A stretch of 64,000 nucleotides of DNA from an uncultured Flavobacteriales bacterium (GCA_937872175.1 CALMPI010000003.1:1-64000); one strand, 5' to 3'; shown: positions 8,089-17,711, counted from the stretch's first letter. The notes: a model not told the origin generated them from the sequence alone. Translations and numbers: made by a program.

Positions 8089-8775
8089 TCAGTCCGGTTT
8101 GCGACCGCGCAGCATCTCCCGCTTGCCCGGCGGGCCGGTGAGCTTCTCCACCCGGAAACCGACGGCCTCCAGGGTGCGGCGCACCTCGCCCTTGGCGCTG
8201 TAGGTCACCAGCACACCTCCGGGGCGCAGCGCCCGGTACAGCCGGGTGAACACCTCGGCCGTCCACAGCGCAGGTTGTTTGCTCGGGGCGAACGCATCGA
8301 AGTACACCATGTCGAAGGCCGCTTCATCCGCGAGCCCTTCCACGCCGACCTGCCGCCAGCTGAACTGGAAGCCTCCGAGGCCCTCGGTGGTGGTGCCGGG
8401 CGCTGCGGTCATCGCGTCCAGCCAGGCGTCGGTGAGCGTGGGCACCCCGCATTGGGTGCAGTGCTCCACCGCCTCCAGCAGGGGGCGGGGCAGGGGATGT
8501 GGTTCCAACGCCGTGTACCGCACGCGGCACTTGCCCTCCACGCATTGCAACCAGGTGAGCAGCATGTTGAGGCCGGTGCCCAGGCCCACCTCCAGCACAT
8601 CCACGTCGGCCTTGTCCACCGCGCGCAGCCCATGCACGATGAACACATGCCACGACTCCTGCAGCGCGCCATGCAGGCTGTGGTACGGCTCGTCCATCGA
8701 CGGGTCCAACAGCGTGTTGGAGCCATCCGCCGTGCGCACCACCTGCAACGGGGACCGGTCGTGGAGCTCGCTCAT
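8089..8775 (-). CDS. mnmD: tRNA 5-methylaminomethyl-2-thiouridine methyltransferase (MnmD-type)
   Basis: 228 residues of the DUF752/MnmC N-domain family, which makes the final SAM-dependent methylation of the wobble uridine (nm5s2U to mnm5s2U) in some tRNAs. Markers: EPYHSLHGALQESWHVFI at about 29-46, SAM-binding VLEVGLGTGLNMLL, and the DMVYFDAFAPSKQPALW motif. There is no C-terminal oxidase domain as in the fused MnmC, so it is the stand-alone form usual in Bacteroidota. Its start is only 20 bp from the divergent gene at 8796. Confidence 0.9.
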   Translation of the reverse strand: MSELHDRSPLQVVRTADGSNTLLDPSMDEPYHSLHGALQESWHVFIVHGLRAVDKADVDVLEVGLGTGLNMLLTWLQCVEGKCRVRYTALEPHPLPRPLLEAVEHCTQCGVPTLTDAWLDAMTAAPGTTTEGLGGFQFSWRQVGVEGLADEAAFDMVYFDAFAPSKQPALWTAEVFTRLYRALRPGGVLVTYSAKGEVRRTLEAVGFRVEKLTGPPGKREMLRGRKPD

Positions 8776-8782
8776 CCGGCGG

Positions 8783-8790
8783 TAAATTTG
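8783..8790 (+). promoter_or_regulatory. TAAATTTG -7-type box five bases before ATG
   Basis: TAAATTTG matches TAnnTTTG exactly and ends five bases before the ATG at 8796. It lies within the 20-bp gap to the divergent mnmD, so it also occupies the leader of that gene. Confidence 0.6.
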
Positions 8791-8795
8791 GGCAC

Positions 8796-11700
8796 ATGCG
8801 CACGATCCCCGCCGTCCCCTTCATCCTCGCCTCCTTGATGCCCTTGCCGTCCGTGGGGCAGGACTGGGTGCGGATGTACCACGACCCCGCGGTGCCGCTC
8901 CATGAGGTGGAGCAGGCCCACGCCGACCACTTCACCGGCCGCGCGCCCGAACGCGGCAAAGGCCGCAATGTCTTCGCCCGCGAGGCCTGGTTCTGGTCGC
9001 AGCGCCTGTATCCCGAAGGGGTGCGGCCCGATCCCGGCGCCTACGCCCGCGCTTGGAAGCAGATGAAGGATATGCCGGTGCCCGCTGCGCCCAAGAGCGC
9101 CGCCTGGCAACCGATCGGTCCCGCGGCATGGGACTCGTGGAGCTACAACCCCGGCAATGGCCGCGTGCACACCGCCGCCGTGTCGCCGCTGGACCCCAAC
9201 ACCATCTACGTGGGCACACCGGCCGGAGGCCTGTGGCGCACCACCGACGGCGGTGTCAATTGGAACGCGCTGGGCCAGGACCTGCCCTCGCTCGGCATCA
9301 CAGGCATCGCACTGCACCCCACGGATGCCAACATGCTGTACATCGCCACGGGCGACGGCTACTCGCGCGACACGTATGCCTTGGGTGTGCTGAAGAGCAC
9401 CGATGGTGGTGCCACCTGGAACAGCACCGGCCTGGATTGGGACGTGCATCAGGTGCGCACCACGCGCCGTCTGCTGATGCATCCCACCGATCCGGACGTG
9501 CTCTTCTGCGCGGCCAACATCGGTCTCTATCGCACCACGGATGCCGGATCCTCCTGGCAGCGCGTCGCGTTGGGCAACTTCTTCGACGTGGCCTTCAAGC
9601 CCGGTGACCCATCGGTGGTGTACGCCACCAGCGATCAGGTGCACCGCAGCACCGATGGCGGGGCCACCTTCACCACGGTCACGAGCGGCCTGCCAGCGGC
9701 GGGCCTCGTGGTGCGCATGGCCCTGGCGGTGACCCCGGCCGATCCACAGCTGGTGTATGTGCTGGCCGGTCGCGAGGACGACGGCGGCTTCCAGGGGCTT
9801 TACCGCAGCACCGACGGCGGCAGCACCTTCACCACGCGCAGCACCACGCCCAACATCATGGGCTATTCGGAAAGCGGCAACGACAGCGGCGGCCAGGCGT
9901 GGTACGACCTGGCCCTCACTGCCGACCCGGTGAACGCGGGCACGATCTACGCCGGCGGCATCAACGTGTGGAAGAGCGTCAACGGCGGCACCACGTGGAC
10001 GAACATGAGCCACTGGACCTGGCCCAGCACCGTGGGCTACACCCATGCCGACATCCATCATCTGCAGTTCGCCAACGGCCAGCTCTATTGTGGCAGCGAC
10101 GGCGGCTTCTTCCGCAGCCCCAACGGCGGTGCCGACTGGTTCGACCTGAGCGCCGGCCTGGAGGTGTCGCAGGTCTACCGCATCGGGGTATCGTCCGCCC
10201 AGACCGGTCTGGTGGTGAGCGGCCTGCAGGACAACGGCAGCATGCAGTGGGAGAACAGTGTGTGGACGCACGTGCAGGGCGGCGACGGCATGGAAGGGCT
10301 GGTGGACAAGGACGATCCGCTGGTACGCTTCTGCAGCGCGCAATACGGGTCCATCTACCGCTCCTTCGATGGCGGGCAGAGCTTCGGAAGCGTCAGCTTC
10401 GACATCCCCGAGGAGGGCGCGTGGGTGACGCCCTACATCCAGGACCCCACCGTGCCGGGGCGGCTCTATGCCGGCTACAACAACCTGTGGCGCAGCAACG
10501 ACCTGGGCGACTCGTGGACCAACATCAGCAACATCACCACCGGCCGCAAGGTGCGCGCCATCGCCGTGGCCCCCAGCGACCCCGATGTCATCTACTTCAG
10601 CAACGATGGCGCTCTGCGGCGCAGCACCAACGGCGGCGCCACCTGGGACATCCTCACCGGCCTTCCGGCCCAGGCGCTCACGGCCATCGCCGTCGACCCC
10701 ACGGATGCCGACCGGGTGACGGTGACCTGCTCCGGCTTCCGCGAAGGCGTGAAGGTGTTCCGCAGCGTGGACGGCGGCGACACGTGGACCGACCACAGCG
10801 GCAACCTGCCCAACGTGCCGGTGAACACCGTGGTGCTCACCGGCGCGAACGACGGCCTGTACGTGGGCACCGACCTCGGTGTGTTCTACCGCGATGCCAC
10901 GCTGGGCAACTGGCAGCCCTTCGGCCAGGGCCTGCCCGCCGTGGTGGTGATGGAGCTGGAGCTGGACGGCACGGGACAGTGGCTTTACGCCGCCACCTAC
11001 GGCCGCGGCGTGTGGCGCACTCCGGTGTACAGCCCCAGCGGCGATCCCCCGGTGGCCGACCTCCGCGCGGTGAACGACGTGGTGTGCGGCGGTGCGCCCG
11101 TGCGCTTCGTCGACCAGGCCCTGGAGGCCGCGCCCGGCTGGAGCTGGCAGTTCCCCGGCGGCAACCCGTCCAGCAGTACCGACGCCACGCCCGCAGTGAC
11201 CTATCCCGCGAGCGGGTCCTACACCGTGAGCCTCACGGTGAGCAACGCGTTCGGCAGCGATACGGAGACGCGCACGGTGGATGTGGAGGTGAGGCCCGAG
11301 GAGATCCAGGTGGAGCTCGTGTTCGACCAATACGCCGGCGAGAGCGCCTGGAGCATCGTGGACGACAACGGCCTGGTGGTGGCCACGGGCGGGCCCTACA
11401 ACGGGCAGATCAACACGGCCACGCTGACGGCCACGGCCTGCCTCGACGCGGGCTGCTACACCTTCATCATGCACGACGCTTACGGTGACGGCATGTGCTG
11501 CGACGCGGGCAACGGCAGCTACACGGTGACGGGCGCGTTCACGGGCTTCATCGCGGACGGCGCCAGCTTCGGCATGGAGGAGAGCACGCCCTTCTGCGTG
11601 GACGCCTCGGTGGGCCTTCCCCCGCGACCCGCCACCTTGCTTCGGTTGCGCAGCGAGGGTGACGGCGTGTACACGTTGCTCGGCGCTCCGGCGGGCGAGC

Positions 11701-11858
11701 GCTGGTGGGTGCTGGACGGGCTGGGGCGCGTGGTGCGCGACGGCCTGCTGGCACCTGAGGGCGGTGAGCTGCGCGTGGACCTGCGCGACGCTGCGTCAGG
11801 CACGTACACCCTGCGCGGTGCGGGCGGTGCGGGCGTGAAGCTCGTGCGCGGCTACTGA
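8796..11858 (+). CDS. Secreted Asp-box (sortilin/BNR-like) propeller with PKD domain and T9SS tail
   Basis: 1020 residues; signal peptide to about residue 22 (MPLPSVGQ). I count 11 Asp-box motifs of the S/T-x-D/N-G-G-x-T-W type (for example STDGGATWNS, STDGGSTFTT, SVDGGDTWTD) from about 145 to 670, which should form large beta-propellers as in VPS10/BNR proteins. A PKD domain follows (about 760-830, FPGGNP ... YTVSLTVSN), then a Cys-containing domain (CLDAGCYTF, DGMCCDAGNG), then a T9SS-like end (GTYTLRG ... VKLVRGY). A surface or secreted protein; no catalytic residues can be assigned. It overlaps the end of the convergent gene by seven bases. Confidence 0.88.
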   Translation: MRTIPAVPFILASLMPLPSVGQDWVRMYHDPAVPLHEVEQAHADHFTGRAPERGKGRNVFAREAWFWSQRLYPEGVRPDPGAYARAWKQMKDMPVPAAPKSAAWQPIGPAAWDSWSYNPGNGRVHTAAVSPLDPNTIYVGTPAGGLWRTTDGGVNWNALGQDLPSLGITGIALHPTDANMLYIATGDGYSRDTYALGVLKSTDGGATWNSTGLDWDVHQVRTTRRLLMHPTDPDVLFCAANIGLYRTTDAGSSWQRVALGNFFDVAFKPGDPSVVYATSDQVHRSTDGGATFTTVTSGLPAAGLVVRMALAVTPADPQLVYVLAGREDDGGFQGLYRSTDGGSTFTTRSTTPNIMGYSESGNDSGGQAWYDLALTADPVNAGTIYAGGINVWKSVNGGTTWTNMSHWTWPSTVGYTHADIHHLQFANGQLYCGSDGGFFRSPNGGADWFDLSAGLEVSQVYRIGVSSAQTGLVVSGLQDNGSMQWENSVWTHVQGGDGMEGLVDKDDPLVRFCSAQYGSIYRSFDGGQSFGSVSFDIPEEGAWVTPYIQDPTVPGRLYAGYNNLWRSNDLGDSWTNISNITTGRKVRAIAVAPSDPDVIYFSNDGALRRSTNGGATWDILTGLPAQALTAIAVDPTDADRVTVTCSGFREGVKVFRSVDGGDTWTDHSGNLPNVPVNTVVLTGANDGLYVGTDLGVFYRDATLGNWQPFGQGLPAVVVMELELDGTGQWLYAATYGRGVWRTPVYSPSGDPPVADLRAVNDVVCGGAPVRFVDQALEAAPGWSWQFPGGNPSSSTDATPAVTYPASGSYTVSLTVSNAFGSDTETRTVDVEVRPEEIQVELVFDQYAGESAWSIVDDNGLVVATGGPYNGQINTATLTATACLDAGCYTFIMHDAYGDGMCCDAGNGSYTVTGAFTGFIADGASFGMEESTPFCVDASVGLPPRPATLLRLRSEGDGVYTLLGAPAGERWWVLDGLGRVVRDGLLAPEGGELRVDLRDAASGTYTLRGAGGAGVKLVRGY

Positions 11859-13870
11859 CCGAGGATGCGGATCTCCGTGCGGCGGTTGCGCGCCTTGTTG
11901 GCGGCGCTGTCGTTCGGCGCCACCGGTTGCGTGGGCCCGTAGCCCTTCACCTCCAGCCGGTCGGCCGCGATGCCCTGCGCGGTGAGGTGGTCCACCACGG
12001 CCTGCGCCCTGGCCTGCGAGAGCTTCAGGTTGTGCTCGGCGCTGCCGTCACCATCCGTGTGGCCGCCCACCTCCAGCCTTAGTCCCGGATTCTCTGTGAG
12101 CATCTGCCTGAGCTGGGCCAATTCGGCGTGCGAACCCGGTTGCAGGTCGGCCTTGTCGCGATCGAAGAACAGGTTGCGCATCACTTCCACACCGCCCACC
12201 TCCAGCGGCTTCATGCCCACCTCCAGTGCCAGCTCCACCGTGCCTTCCGCGCCCACCTCGATGTGCTGGCTGTGGAAGAGGTAGCCGTTGGCGCGCACGT
12301 GCAGGGCGTAGGCGCGGCCCGCCGGCACCGTGGCCATGAACTCGCCCGTCTCCCGGTCGCTCTGGAACCGCGCCACCAGGCTGGCGTCGGCGAGGTCCAA
12401 CAGGTCGATGTCGGCCTCCAGGCCCTTGAGAGCGCGCAGGTCCTTCACCCAGCCCTTCACCAGCACGGTGGCCATCGTGGGCGCCGGGGTCGCATCCACG
12501 GCGGTGGCGGCGGTGGCCGTCTCCTGCGTGGCCGGATCGGGCATGAACTCCACTTGGTAGACGTCGTCCTCGCCCAGGCCTCCCGGCCGCAGCGAGCTGA
12601 AGTAGCCCGTGCTGCCGCTGGCGTTCATCACGAAGAACAGGTCGTCGTCGGCACCGTTCACCGGCCAGCCCAGGTTCTCGGGCTTCGACCACTGGCCGCC
12701 TTCCAGCGCGCTTCGGAAGATGTCGTAGCCCCCCATGCTGTTGTGGCCCTTGCTGCTGAAGTAGATCGTACGCCCATCGGGATGCACGAAGATGCCGTCC
12801 TCGTCGAAGCGCGTGTTGATCGTGGGCCCCAGGTTCTCGGCCGGTCCCCAGTCCTGCGCGGCGGCGTCCCACTTGCTGCGGTAGATGTCCTGTCCGCCAA
12901 GGCCCTCCTCCGGACGGTCGCTCACGAAGTAGAGCCACTGCCGGTCGAAGCTGTACCAGGCGCTGCTCTCGTGGTAGCGCGTGTTCACGTTCAAACCCAG
13001 CGGACGGGGCTCGCTCCAGGTCTTGCCGGTGCGCTTGGTCTCGAAGAGGTCGCCCGTGCCTTTCACATCGCGGTAGATCAGCATGGTGCGCCCATCATTG
13101 AACAGCCCCACCGAGGCGTCGTTGATCGGCGTGTTCACCGGCTCGGGCAGCGGCGCAGGGTCGCTCCAGCCCTGATCGCCGTGCGTGCTCACGTACACAT
13201 CCTCGAAGTACTCGTTGGTGGCCTTGTTGATCTTGCCCCCGGTGGTGTTGGACCGGCGCGAGGTGTAGAAGAGGGTGCCACCATCGGCGGTGAGCAGCAC
13301 GCCGTAATCGCTCTCCGGACTGTTGATGCGCGCACCCAGGTTGGTCACGCGCACGTTCGCCGGCCTGGCGGCCAGGGCTTTGCCGTTGCGGCATTCGGCC
13401 AGGTGCTTGTCGGCCATGTTGTAGGCCGGCTCGGGATCGGGGTTGCGCGCCTTGCGCACCTTGTGGTCCTCGTACTCCGCGATGGCCTCGTCCCACCGGC
13501 CGTTGAGCTGCAGCGCATAGCCGCACAGGAAGTGCACGCGCGGCATGGCCGGATCGAGCGCCGCCGCCCGCAGGAACCAGTCGGCCGCCTCGTGGCGCTG
13601 CTCGCCGTTGAGGTGGCAGAGCCCGATGCGCACGTTCAGCTCGGCGTTGTCGGGGTTCACGGCATGGGCCTGCAGGTACAGCGGTAGCGCCTGCGCATAG
13701 GCCGCACCTCCGACCTCGGCCAGCTTATCCGCCTGCTGCATCGCCCGAAGCGCGTTGTCCAGGGCGGCCTTGTCCGCGATGTGGTCGCGGTCGAAGGGGA
13801 TGTTGCCCTGCGCCCGCACCAGCACGGCGCAGAGCAACAGCAGCAGGAGGGGGAGGGCACGCAGGGTCAT
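11852..13870 (-). CDS. PorE-like OmpA family protein (TPR, PD40 propeller, CRD, OmpA)
   Basis: 672 residues. Order: signal peptide (to about 20, VRAQ), TPR helices (about 35-150), PD40/WD40-like propeller (about 185-430, motifs such as IYFSSKGHNSMGGYDIF), a carboxypeptidase-regulatory-like domain (about 455-540) and an OmpA peptidoglycan-binding domain (about 555-672, GGHTDGDGSAEHNLKLSQAR). This is the architecture of PorE, which ties the T9SS to the cell wall, and the length is close to that family. Unlike classical PorE there is no clear lipobox cysteine after the signal peptide. It could be a T9SS part or another envelope anchor. Confidence 0.85.
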   Translation of the reverse strand: MTLRALPLLLLLLCAVLVRAQGNIPFDRDHIADKAALDNALRAMQQADKLAEVGGAAYAQALPLYLQAHAVNPDNAELNVRIGLCHLNGEQRHEAADWFLRAAALDPAMPRVHFLCGYALQLNGRWDEAIAEYEDHKVRKARNPDPEPAYNMADKHLAECRNGKALAARPANVRVTNLGARINSPESDYGVLLTADGGTLFYTSRRSNTTGGKINKATNEYFEDVYVSTHGDQGWSDPAPLPEPVNTPINDASVGLFNDGRTMLIYRDVKGTGDLFETKRTGKTWSEPRPLGLNVNTRYHESSAWYSFDRQWLYFVSDRPEEGLGGQDIYRSKWDAAAQDWGPAENLGPTINTRFDEDGIFVHPDGRTIYFSSKGHNSMGGYDIFRSALEGGQWSKPENLGWPVNGADDDLFFVMNASGSTGYFSSLRPGGLGEDDVYQVEFMPDPATQETATAATAVDATPAPTMATVLVKGWVKDLRALKGLEADIDLLDLADASLVARFQSDRETGEFMATVPAGRAYALHVRANGYLFHSQHIEVGAEGTVELALEVGMKPLEVGGVEVMRNLFFDRDKADLQPGSHAELAQLRQMLTENPGLRLEVGGHTDGDGSAEHNLKLSQARAQAVVDHLTAQGIAADRLEVKGYGPTQPVAPNDSAANKARNRRTEIRILGQ

Positions 13871-13942
13871 GGCCGGTGGTTTTCGCCGAAGCGCTGTTCA
13901 TACGAAGGTCGCCCGCGAATGTTCAACCGCCAAGCGTGCGGC

Positions 13943-13950
13943 TACTTTCG
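13943..13950 (+). promoter_or_regulatory. TACTTTCG -7-type box
   Basis: TACTTTCG lies 34 bases before the ATG of the M42 peptidase at 13985; a near match to TAnnTTTG and the likely promoter of that gene. Confidence 0.4.
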
Positions 13951-13984
13951 CCCCGCCGCGCCAGATGCGGCTTCCTTACTTCCC

Positions 13985-15106
13985 ATGGCCAAGCGCACCG
14001 CACGCCCCTCCCGACCGTCCAAACCCGCCAGCATCCTCGGGCCTGCCTCGATGGAGTTCCTGGAGACCTACCTCAACAACGCCAGCCCCACGGGCTTCGA
14101 GACCAGCGGCCAACGCCTGTGGCTCGACTACCTGCGGCCCTATGTGGACGACCACTTCACCGATGCCTATGGCACCGCCGTGGGCGTGGTGAACCCCGAC
14201 GCGAAGTTCAAGGTGGTGATCGAGGCCCACGCCGACGAGATCAGCTGGTTCGTCCACTACATCACCAAGGAGGGCTTCATCTACGTGCGCCGCAACGGCG
14301 GCAGCGATCACCTCATCGCCCCCAGCAAGCGCGTCAACATCCACACCGAGAAGGGCATCGTGAAGGCCGTGTTCGGCTGGCCCGCCATCCATGTGCGCAA
14401 CGGCAAGAACGACCCGGTGCCCGCGCTGGACAACATCTTCCTGGACTGCGGCTGCAGCAGCAAGGAGGAGGTGGAGAAGCTGGGTGTGCACGTGGGCTGC
14501 GTGATCACCTACGAGGACGAGTTCATGGTGCTGAACGGGCGACACTTCGTGGGCCGGGCCCTGGACAACCGCATCGGCGGCTTCATGATCGCCGAGGTGG
14601 CCCGCCTGCTGCATGCCGAGCGCAAGCGTCTGCCCTTCGGACTGTACATAACCAACAGCGTGCAGGAGGAGGTGGGCCTGCGCGGTGCCGAGATGATCGT
14701 GGAGCGCATCCGTCCGAACGTGGCCATCGTGACCGATGTGACGCACGACACGCAGACGCCGCTGATGAACAAGGTGCAGAACGGTGACATCGCCTGCGGG
14801 CAGGGTCCCGTGCTGAGCTACGCGCCCGCCGTGCACAACAACCTGCTGAAGCTGATCGTGGATACCGCGACGCGCAACAAGATCCCCTTCCAGCGCATGG
14901 CCGCCAGCCGCGCCACGGGCACGGACACCGATGCCTTCGCCTATGGCGCCGCCGGTGTGCCCAGTGCGCTCATCAGCCTGCCGCTGCGCTACATGCACAC
15001 CACGGTGGAGAGCGTGCACCGCAATGATGTGGAGCAGGTGATCAAGCTGATCCACGCCAGCCTGCGCGCCCTGCGCAACGACCACGACCTGCGCTACATC
15101 CGCTGA
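13985..15106 (+). CDS. M42 family metallo-aminopeptidase (cellulase M-like)
   Basis: 373 residues from ATG 13985; longer in-frame starts run into the divergent gene. Cytoplasmic dinuclear metal aminopeptidase of the TET/glutamyl aminopeptidase type, degrading short peptides. Ligand motifs visible: EAHADEISW (His, Asp), RALDNRIGG (Asp), VQEEVGLRGAE (Glu-Glu), VTDVTHDTQTP (Asp) and RYMHTTVESVH (His). The chain length is normal for the family. It probably finishes breakdown of peptides released by the two S9 peptidases encoded nearby. Confidence 0.92.
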   Translation: MAKRTARPSRPSKPASILGPASMEFLETYLNNASPTGFETSGQRLWLDYLRPYVDDHFTDAYGTAVGVVNPDAKFKVVIEAHADEISWFVHYITKEGFIYVRRNGGSDHLIAPSKRVNIHTEKGIVKAVFGWPAIHVRNGKNDPVPALDNIFLDCGCSSKEEVEKLGVHVGCVITYEDEFMVLNGRHFVGRALDNRIGGFMIAEVARLLHAERKRLPFGLYITNSVQEEVGLRGAEMIVERIRPNVAIVTDVTHDTQTPLMNKVQNGDIACGQGPVLSYAPAVHNNLLKLIVDTATRNKIPFQRMAASRATGTDTDAFAYGAAGVPSALISLPLRYMHTTVESVHRNDVEQVIKLIHASLRALRNDHDLRYIR

Positions 15107-15119
15107 TCACACCGCGTGC

Positions 15120-15764
15120 ATGAGGCCCTCGCTGGACGAGAACACGCGTTCGGCGCTGCACTTCACGCTGCTGGGGCTGGGCCTGGTGGGCGGCGCCCGG
15201 CTGGCCTACTGGTGGGTGGGGAAGCTGCTGCTGGACGGGCATCCGGGTGCGGCCTTCCTGCTGCCCTGGCGTGCGGGCTATCTGCTCGCCGATCCGTACA
15301 CCGTGGTGCATGCGGCGCCGACCCTGCCCTTGCGGCTGGCCGTGGCGGTGGGCTACGCCTTGTTGTCCGGTTCGTTGGCCGCGGTGATCGCATCCGCGTT
15401 CCGCATCCCGGCCTGGGTGGCCGTCGGCCGTGTGGTCGGGCTGGTGGTCCTCCCGATGGCCCTGGCCTCGGCGCTCGTGTTCCCGCCTCGCAGCGCCACC
15501 CCCGATCCGACGACAGGCTCCTGGCGGGTGTGCGAGCGGACCGCACTGCCGGGCGGCCTCACCCTGCCCGGCACGGCCCGCTGCACCACCGTCGAAGTGG
15601 ACACGATGCATGTCCATCTGGCGACCGACGCGGCGCAGCTCATGCTCGGCGGCCGCGTGATCGGCGAGGCGCCGCACACCGGTGTGGGGCTGATCGACAG
15701 CACGCGCGCCGCGTTGGCGGTGGAGGTGTTGGACGAGCGCTTGGCAACCCGGCGGCCGCGTTGA
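15120..15764 (+). CDS. Small membrane protein of unknown function
   Basis: 214 residues with four likely membrane segments in the first 120 residues, then a soluble tail of about 90 residues with two cysteines (RVCERTALPG, GTARCTTVE). The ATG at 15120 lies 13 bases after the M42 stop, so it is probably co-transcribed with it. I do not recognise the family. Confidence 0.7.
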   Translation: MRPSLDENTRSALHFTLLGLGLVGGARLAYWWVGKLLLDGHPGAAFLLPWRAGYLLADPYTVVHAAPTLPLRLAVAVGYALLSGSLAAVIASAFRIPAWVAVGRVVGLVVLPMALASALVFPPRSATPDPTTGSWRVCERTALPGGLTLPGTARCTTVEVDTMHVHLATDAAQLMLGGRVIGEAPHTGVGLIDSTRAALAVEVLDERLATRRPR

Positions 15765-15787
15765 GCCACGCGACCTATTTTGCACGC

Positions 15788-16222
15788 ATGCGCACCACCC
15801 GGATCCCCGCCCGGGCCACCTGGCCGCTGCGCCAGCTGGTGCTGCGGCCCGGCCGGCCGGTGGAGGACTGCGACTTTCCGCACGACACCGATGCGAGCAC
15901 CATCCACCTGGGCGCCTGGTCGGAGGATGCGCTGGTGGGCATCGCATCGGTGTATGCCGAAGCCTGTGCCCAGCTTCCGGCGGCGAAGCCGTTCCGGCTG
16001 CGTGGCATGGCCGTGCATCCCGACAGGCAGGGGCAGGGGGTGGGCGCCCTGCTCGTGCATGAAGCGCTGGAGGCCGTGCGCGCCGAAGGGGGCGACCTGC
16101 TGTGGTGCAACGCCCGCACCTCCGCCAGCGGGTTCTACTCCGGTCTCGGGTTCGCCGTGGAAGGAGAGGCCTTCGAGCTGCCGGGCATCGGTCCGCACCA
16201 CCTGATGCACCGGCGACCATGA
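15788..16222 (+). CDS. GNAT family N-acetyltransferase
   Basis: 144 residues from the ATG at 15788, chosen because a CTATTTTG box ends five bases upstream and the remaining chain is a complete GNAT fold. The acetyl-CoA loop is seen in RGMAVHPDRQGQGVG followed by LLVHEALEAV. The C-terminal strand NARTSASGFYSGLGF is also typical. It transfers an acetyl group to an unknown amine. Its stop overlaps the next start (ATGA at 16219-16222), indicating translational coupling with the glycosyltransferase-like gene. Confidence 0.85.
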   Translation: MRTTRIPARATWPLRQLVLRPGRPVEDCDFPHDTDASTIHLGAWSEDALVGIASVYAEACAQLPAAKPFRLRGMAVHPDRQGQGVGALLVHEALEAVRAEGGDLLWCNARTSASGFYSGLGFAVEGEAFELPGIGPHHLMHRRP

Positions 16223-17628
16223 AGCGGCTGCCTGCGGACGCCCTGGCGATGGTCGCCCTGGTGGCGCTGGCGCTGGTGGTGCGCAGCCTCTTCGTGGGCC
16301 TGCTGGGCCTGGCGCACGACGAACCCTTCACCGTGTACTGGGCGCACCGTCCGCTGGCCGAGCTCTTCGCGCAGCTGCGCCAGGAGAACAACCCGCCGCT
16401 CCATTTCCTGCTGGTGAAGGCCGTGCTGCCGTTCGCCGGTCACGATGTGGCCTGGCTTCGGATGCCCAGCGTGGTGGCTTCCGGCCTCACCGCCTGGCCG
16501 CTCTTCCTGATCGGTCGCGCGCTCGGTGGGCGGGTGACCGGGTTCGCGGCCGTCCTGCTCTTCATCTGCAGCAGCTACCAGCAGGGGTTCGCCCATGAAG
16601 TGCGGGCCTATCCGCTGTTCCAGCTCCTCGCTGTGGCCGGTGTGTGGCAGCTGGTGCGGGTGGCGCAGGCCGCTCCGCAGCCTCCACGTGCCGCCCTGCC
16701 CGTGCTCGCCCTGCTCAACGTGGCCATGGTGTACACCCACTTCTTCGGCTGGCTGATGCTGGGCGTGCAGGCCCTGCTGGTGCTGCTGGTGCCCGCGCTG
16801 CGGCCGGCCCGTCGCACCCTGGCCCTTGCCGCCGGTGTGGCGCTGCTCGCGTACATCCCCTATGCCGCCGTGCTGTTCGAGCGCTTCAGCCGGTCCGTGG
16901 GACAGGGCACCTGGCTCACCGTGCCGCCGCCCGAGGAGGTGTACAACATGCTCTGGCGGTGGAGCAACGCCCCGGTGCTGGTGCTGCTCTTCCTCGCGGC
17001 CGTTGCGGTGGCCTCCCTTCGGCGCGAAGGGCGTGGTCCCCTGTGGTCCGTGGGCCTGCTGTGGGCGCTGCTCCCGCTCCTGGGCCTCTTCGTGCTGAGC
17101 CAGCGCGTGCCCGTGTTCCTGGACCGCTACCTGCTGTTCGCGGCGCCGGGCTGGTGCCTGCTGGTGGCCCACGCGCTGTTGAACGCGGCATCCCGCAGGG
17201 AGGTGGGCTGGACCCTGGCGGCCGTGGGTGTGGGCGGCATGGCCCTCACCTTCGAGCCGGGTCGCGGTCCCGAGGGGCGGCCCGAGCGTGTGGTGGCGGT
17301 GGCCCGGGCCATGGGCAAGGACCGCGCCCCGGTGCTGCTGATCCCCGCTTGGTACGCCCACACCTATGCCTGGCACATGGACCCCGCCCTCTTCGCCCAC
17401 ACCGGCACCTGGACCGAAGCCCTCGCGGCCCGCGGCATCCATCCGGTCGATGACCCCGTGCAGCCGCCCGCTGTGGCCGCCATGGAGGACACCCTGGTGC
17501 TGGTGGACGCCGGTGCGCGGCTTGTGGATCCCGAGCTAACGCTGGAGCACGCCCTGCGGCAACGTCTGGGCGAGCCTGATGCCGTGGAGGCGGACCGGGG
17601 TGTGCGTGTGCTCCGCTATCGGCGCTGA
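16219..17628 (+). CDS. GT39/ArnT-like integral membrane glycosyltransferase
   Basis: 469 residues with about nine to eleven membrane helices and a soluble C-terminal part after about residue 360. The first periplasmic loop has the acidic motif AHDEPFTVYWAHRPLAE and then NNPPLHFLLVKAV, the signature region of the dolichyl/undecaprenyl-phosphate sugar-using PMT/ArnT superfamily. It probably transfers a sugar from a lipid-phosphate donor to lipid or protein on the outer face of the inner membrane; donor and acceptor are unknown. Coupled to the GNAT gene by a four-base overlap. Confidence 0.8.
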   Translation: MKRLPADALAMVALVALALVVRSLFVGLLGLAHDEPFTVYWAHRPLAELFAQLRQENNPPLHFLLVKAVLPFAGHDVAWLRMPSVVASGLTAWPLFLIGRALGGRVTGFAAVLLFICSSYQQGFAHEVRAYPLFQLLAVAGVWQLVRVAQAAPQPPRAALPVLALLNVAMVYTHFFGWLMLGVQALLVLLVPALRPARRTLALAAGVALLAYIPYAAVLFERFSRSVGQGTWLTVPPPEEVYNMLWRWSNAPVLVLLFLAAVAVASLRREGRGPLWSVGLLWALLPLLGLFVLSQRVPVFLDRYLLFAAPGWCLLVAHALLNAASRREVGWTLAAVGVGGMALTFEPGRGPEGRPERVVAVARAMGKDRAPVLLIPAWYAHTYAWHMDPALFAHTGTWTEALAARGIHPVDDPVQPPAVAAMEDTLVLVDAGARLVDPELTLEHALRQRLGEPDAVEADRGVRVLRYRR

Positions 17629-17711
17629 CCGCCGTTCATCCACCGGGCCAACGGTCCATCCCACCGGACAACGTTCCATGGATCATGCGGCGGGGATGGG
17701 GTGCGGGCGAA

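Noticed and set aside
8772-11474. 900-residue antisense ORF opposite the Asp-box protein
   Set aside because: His/Val/Ala-rich composition typical of the reverse reading of a GC-rich gene; the plus strand encodes clear Asp-box and PKD motifs.
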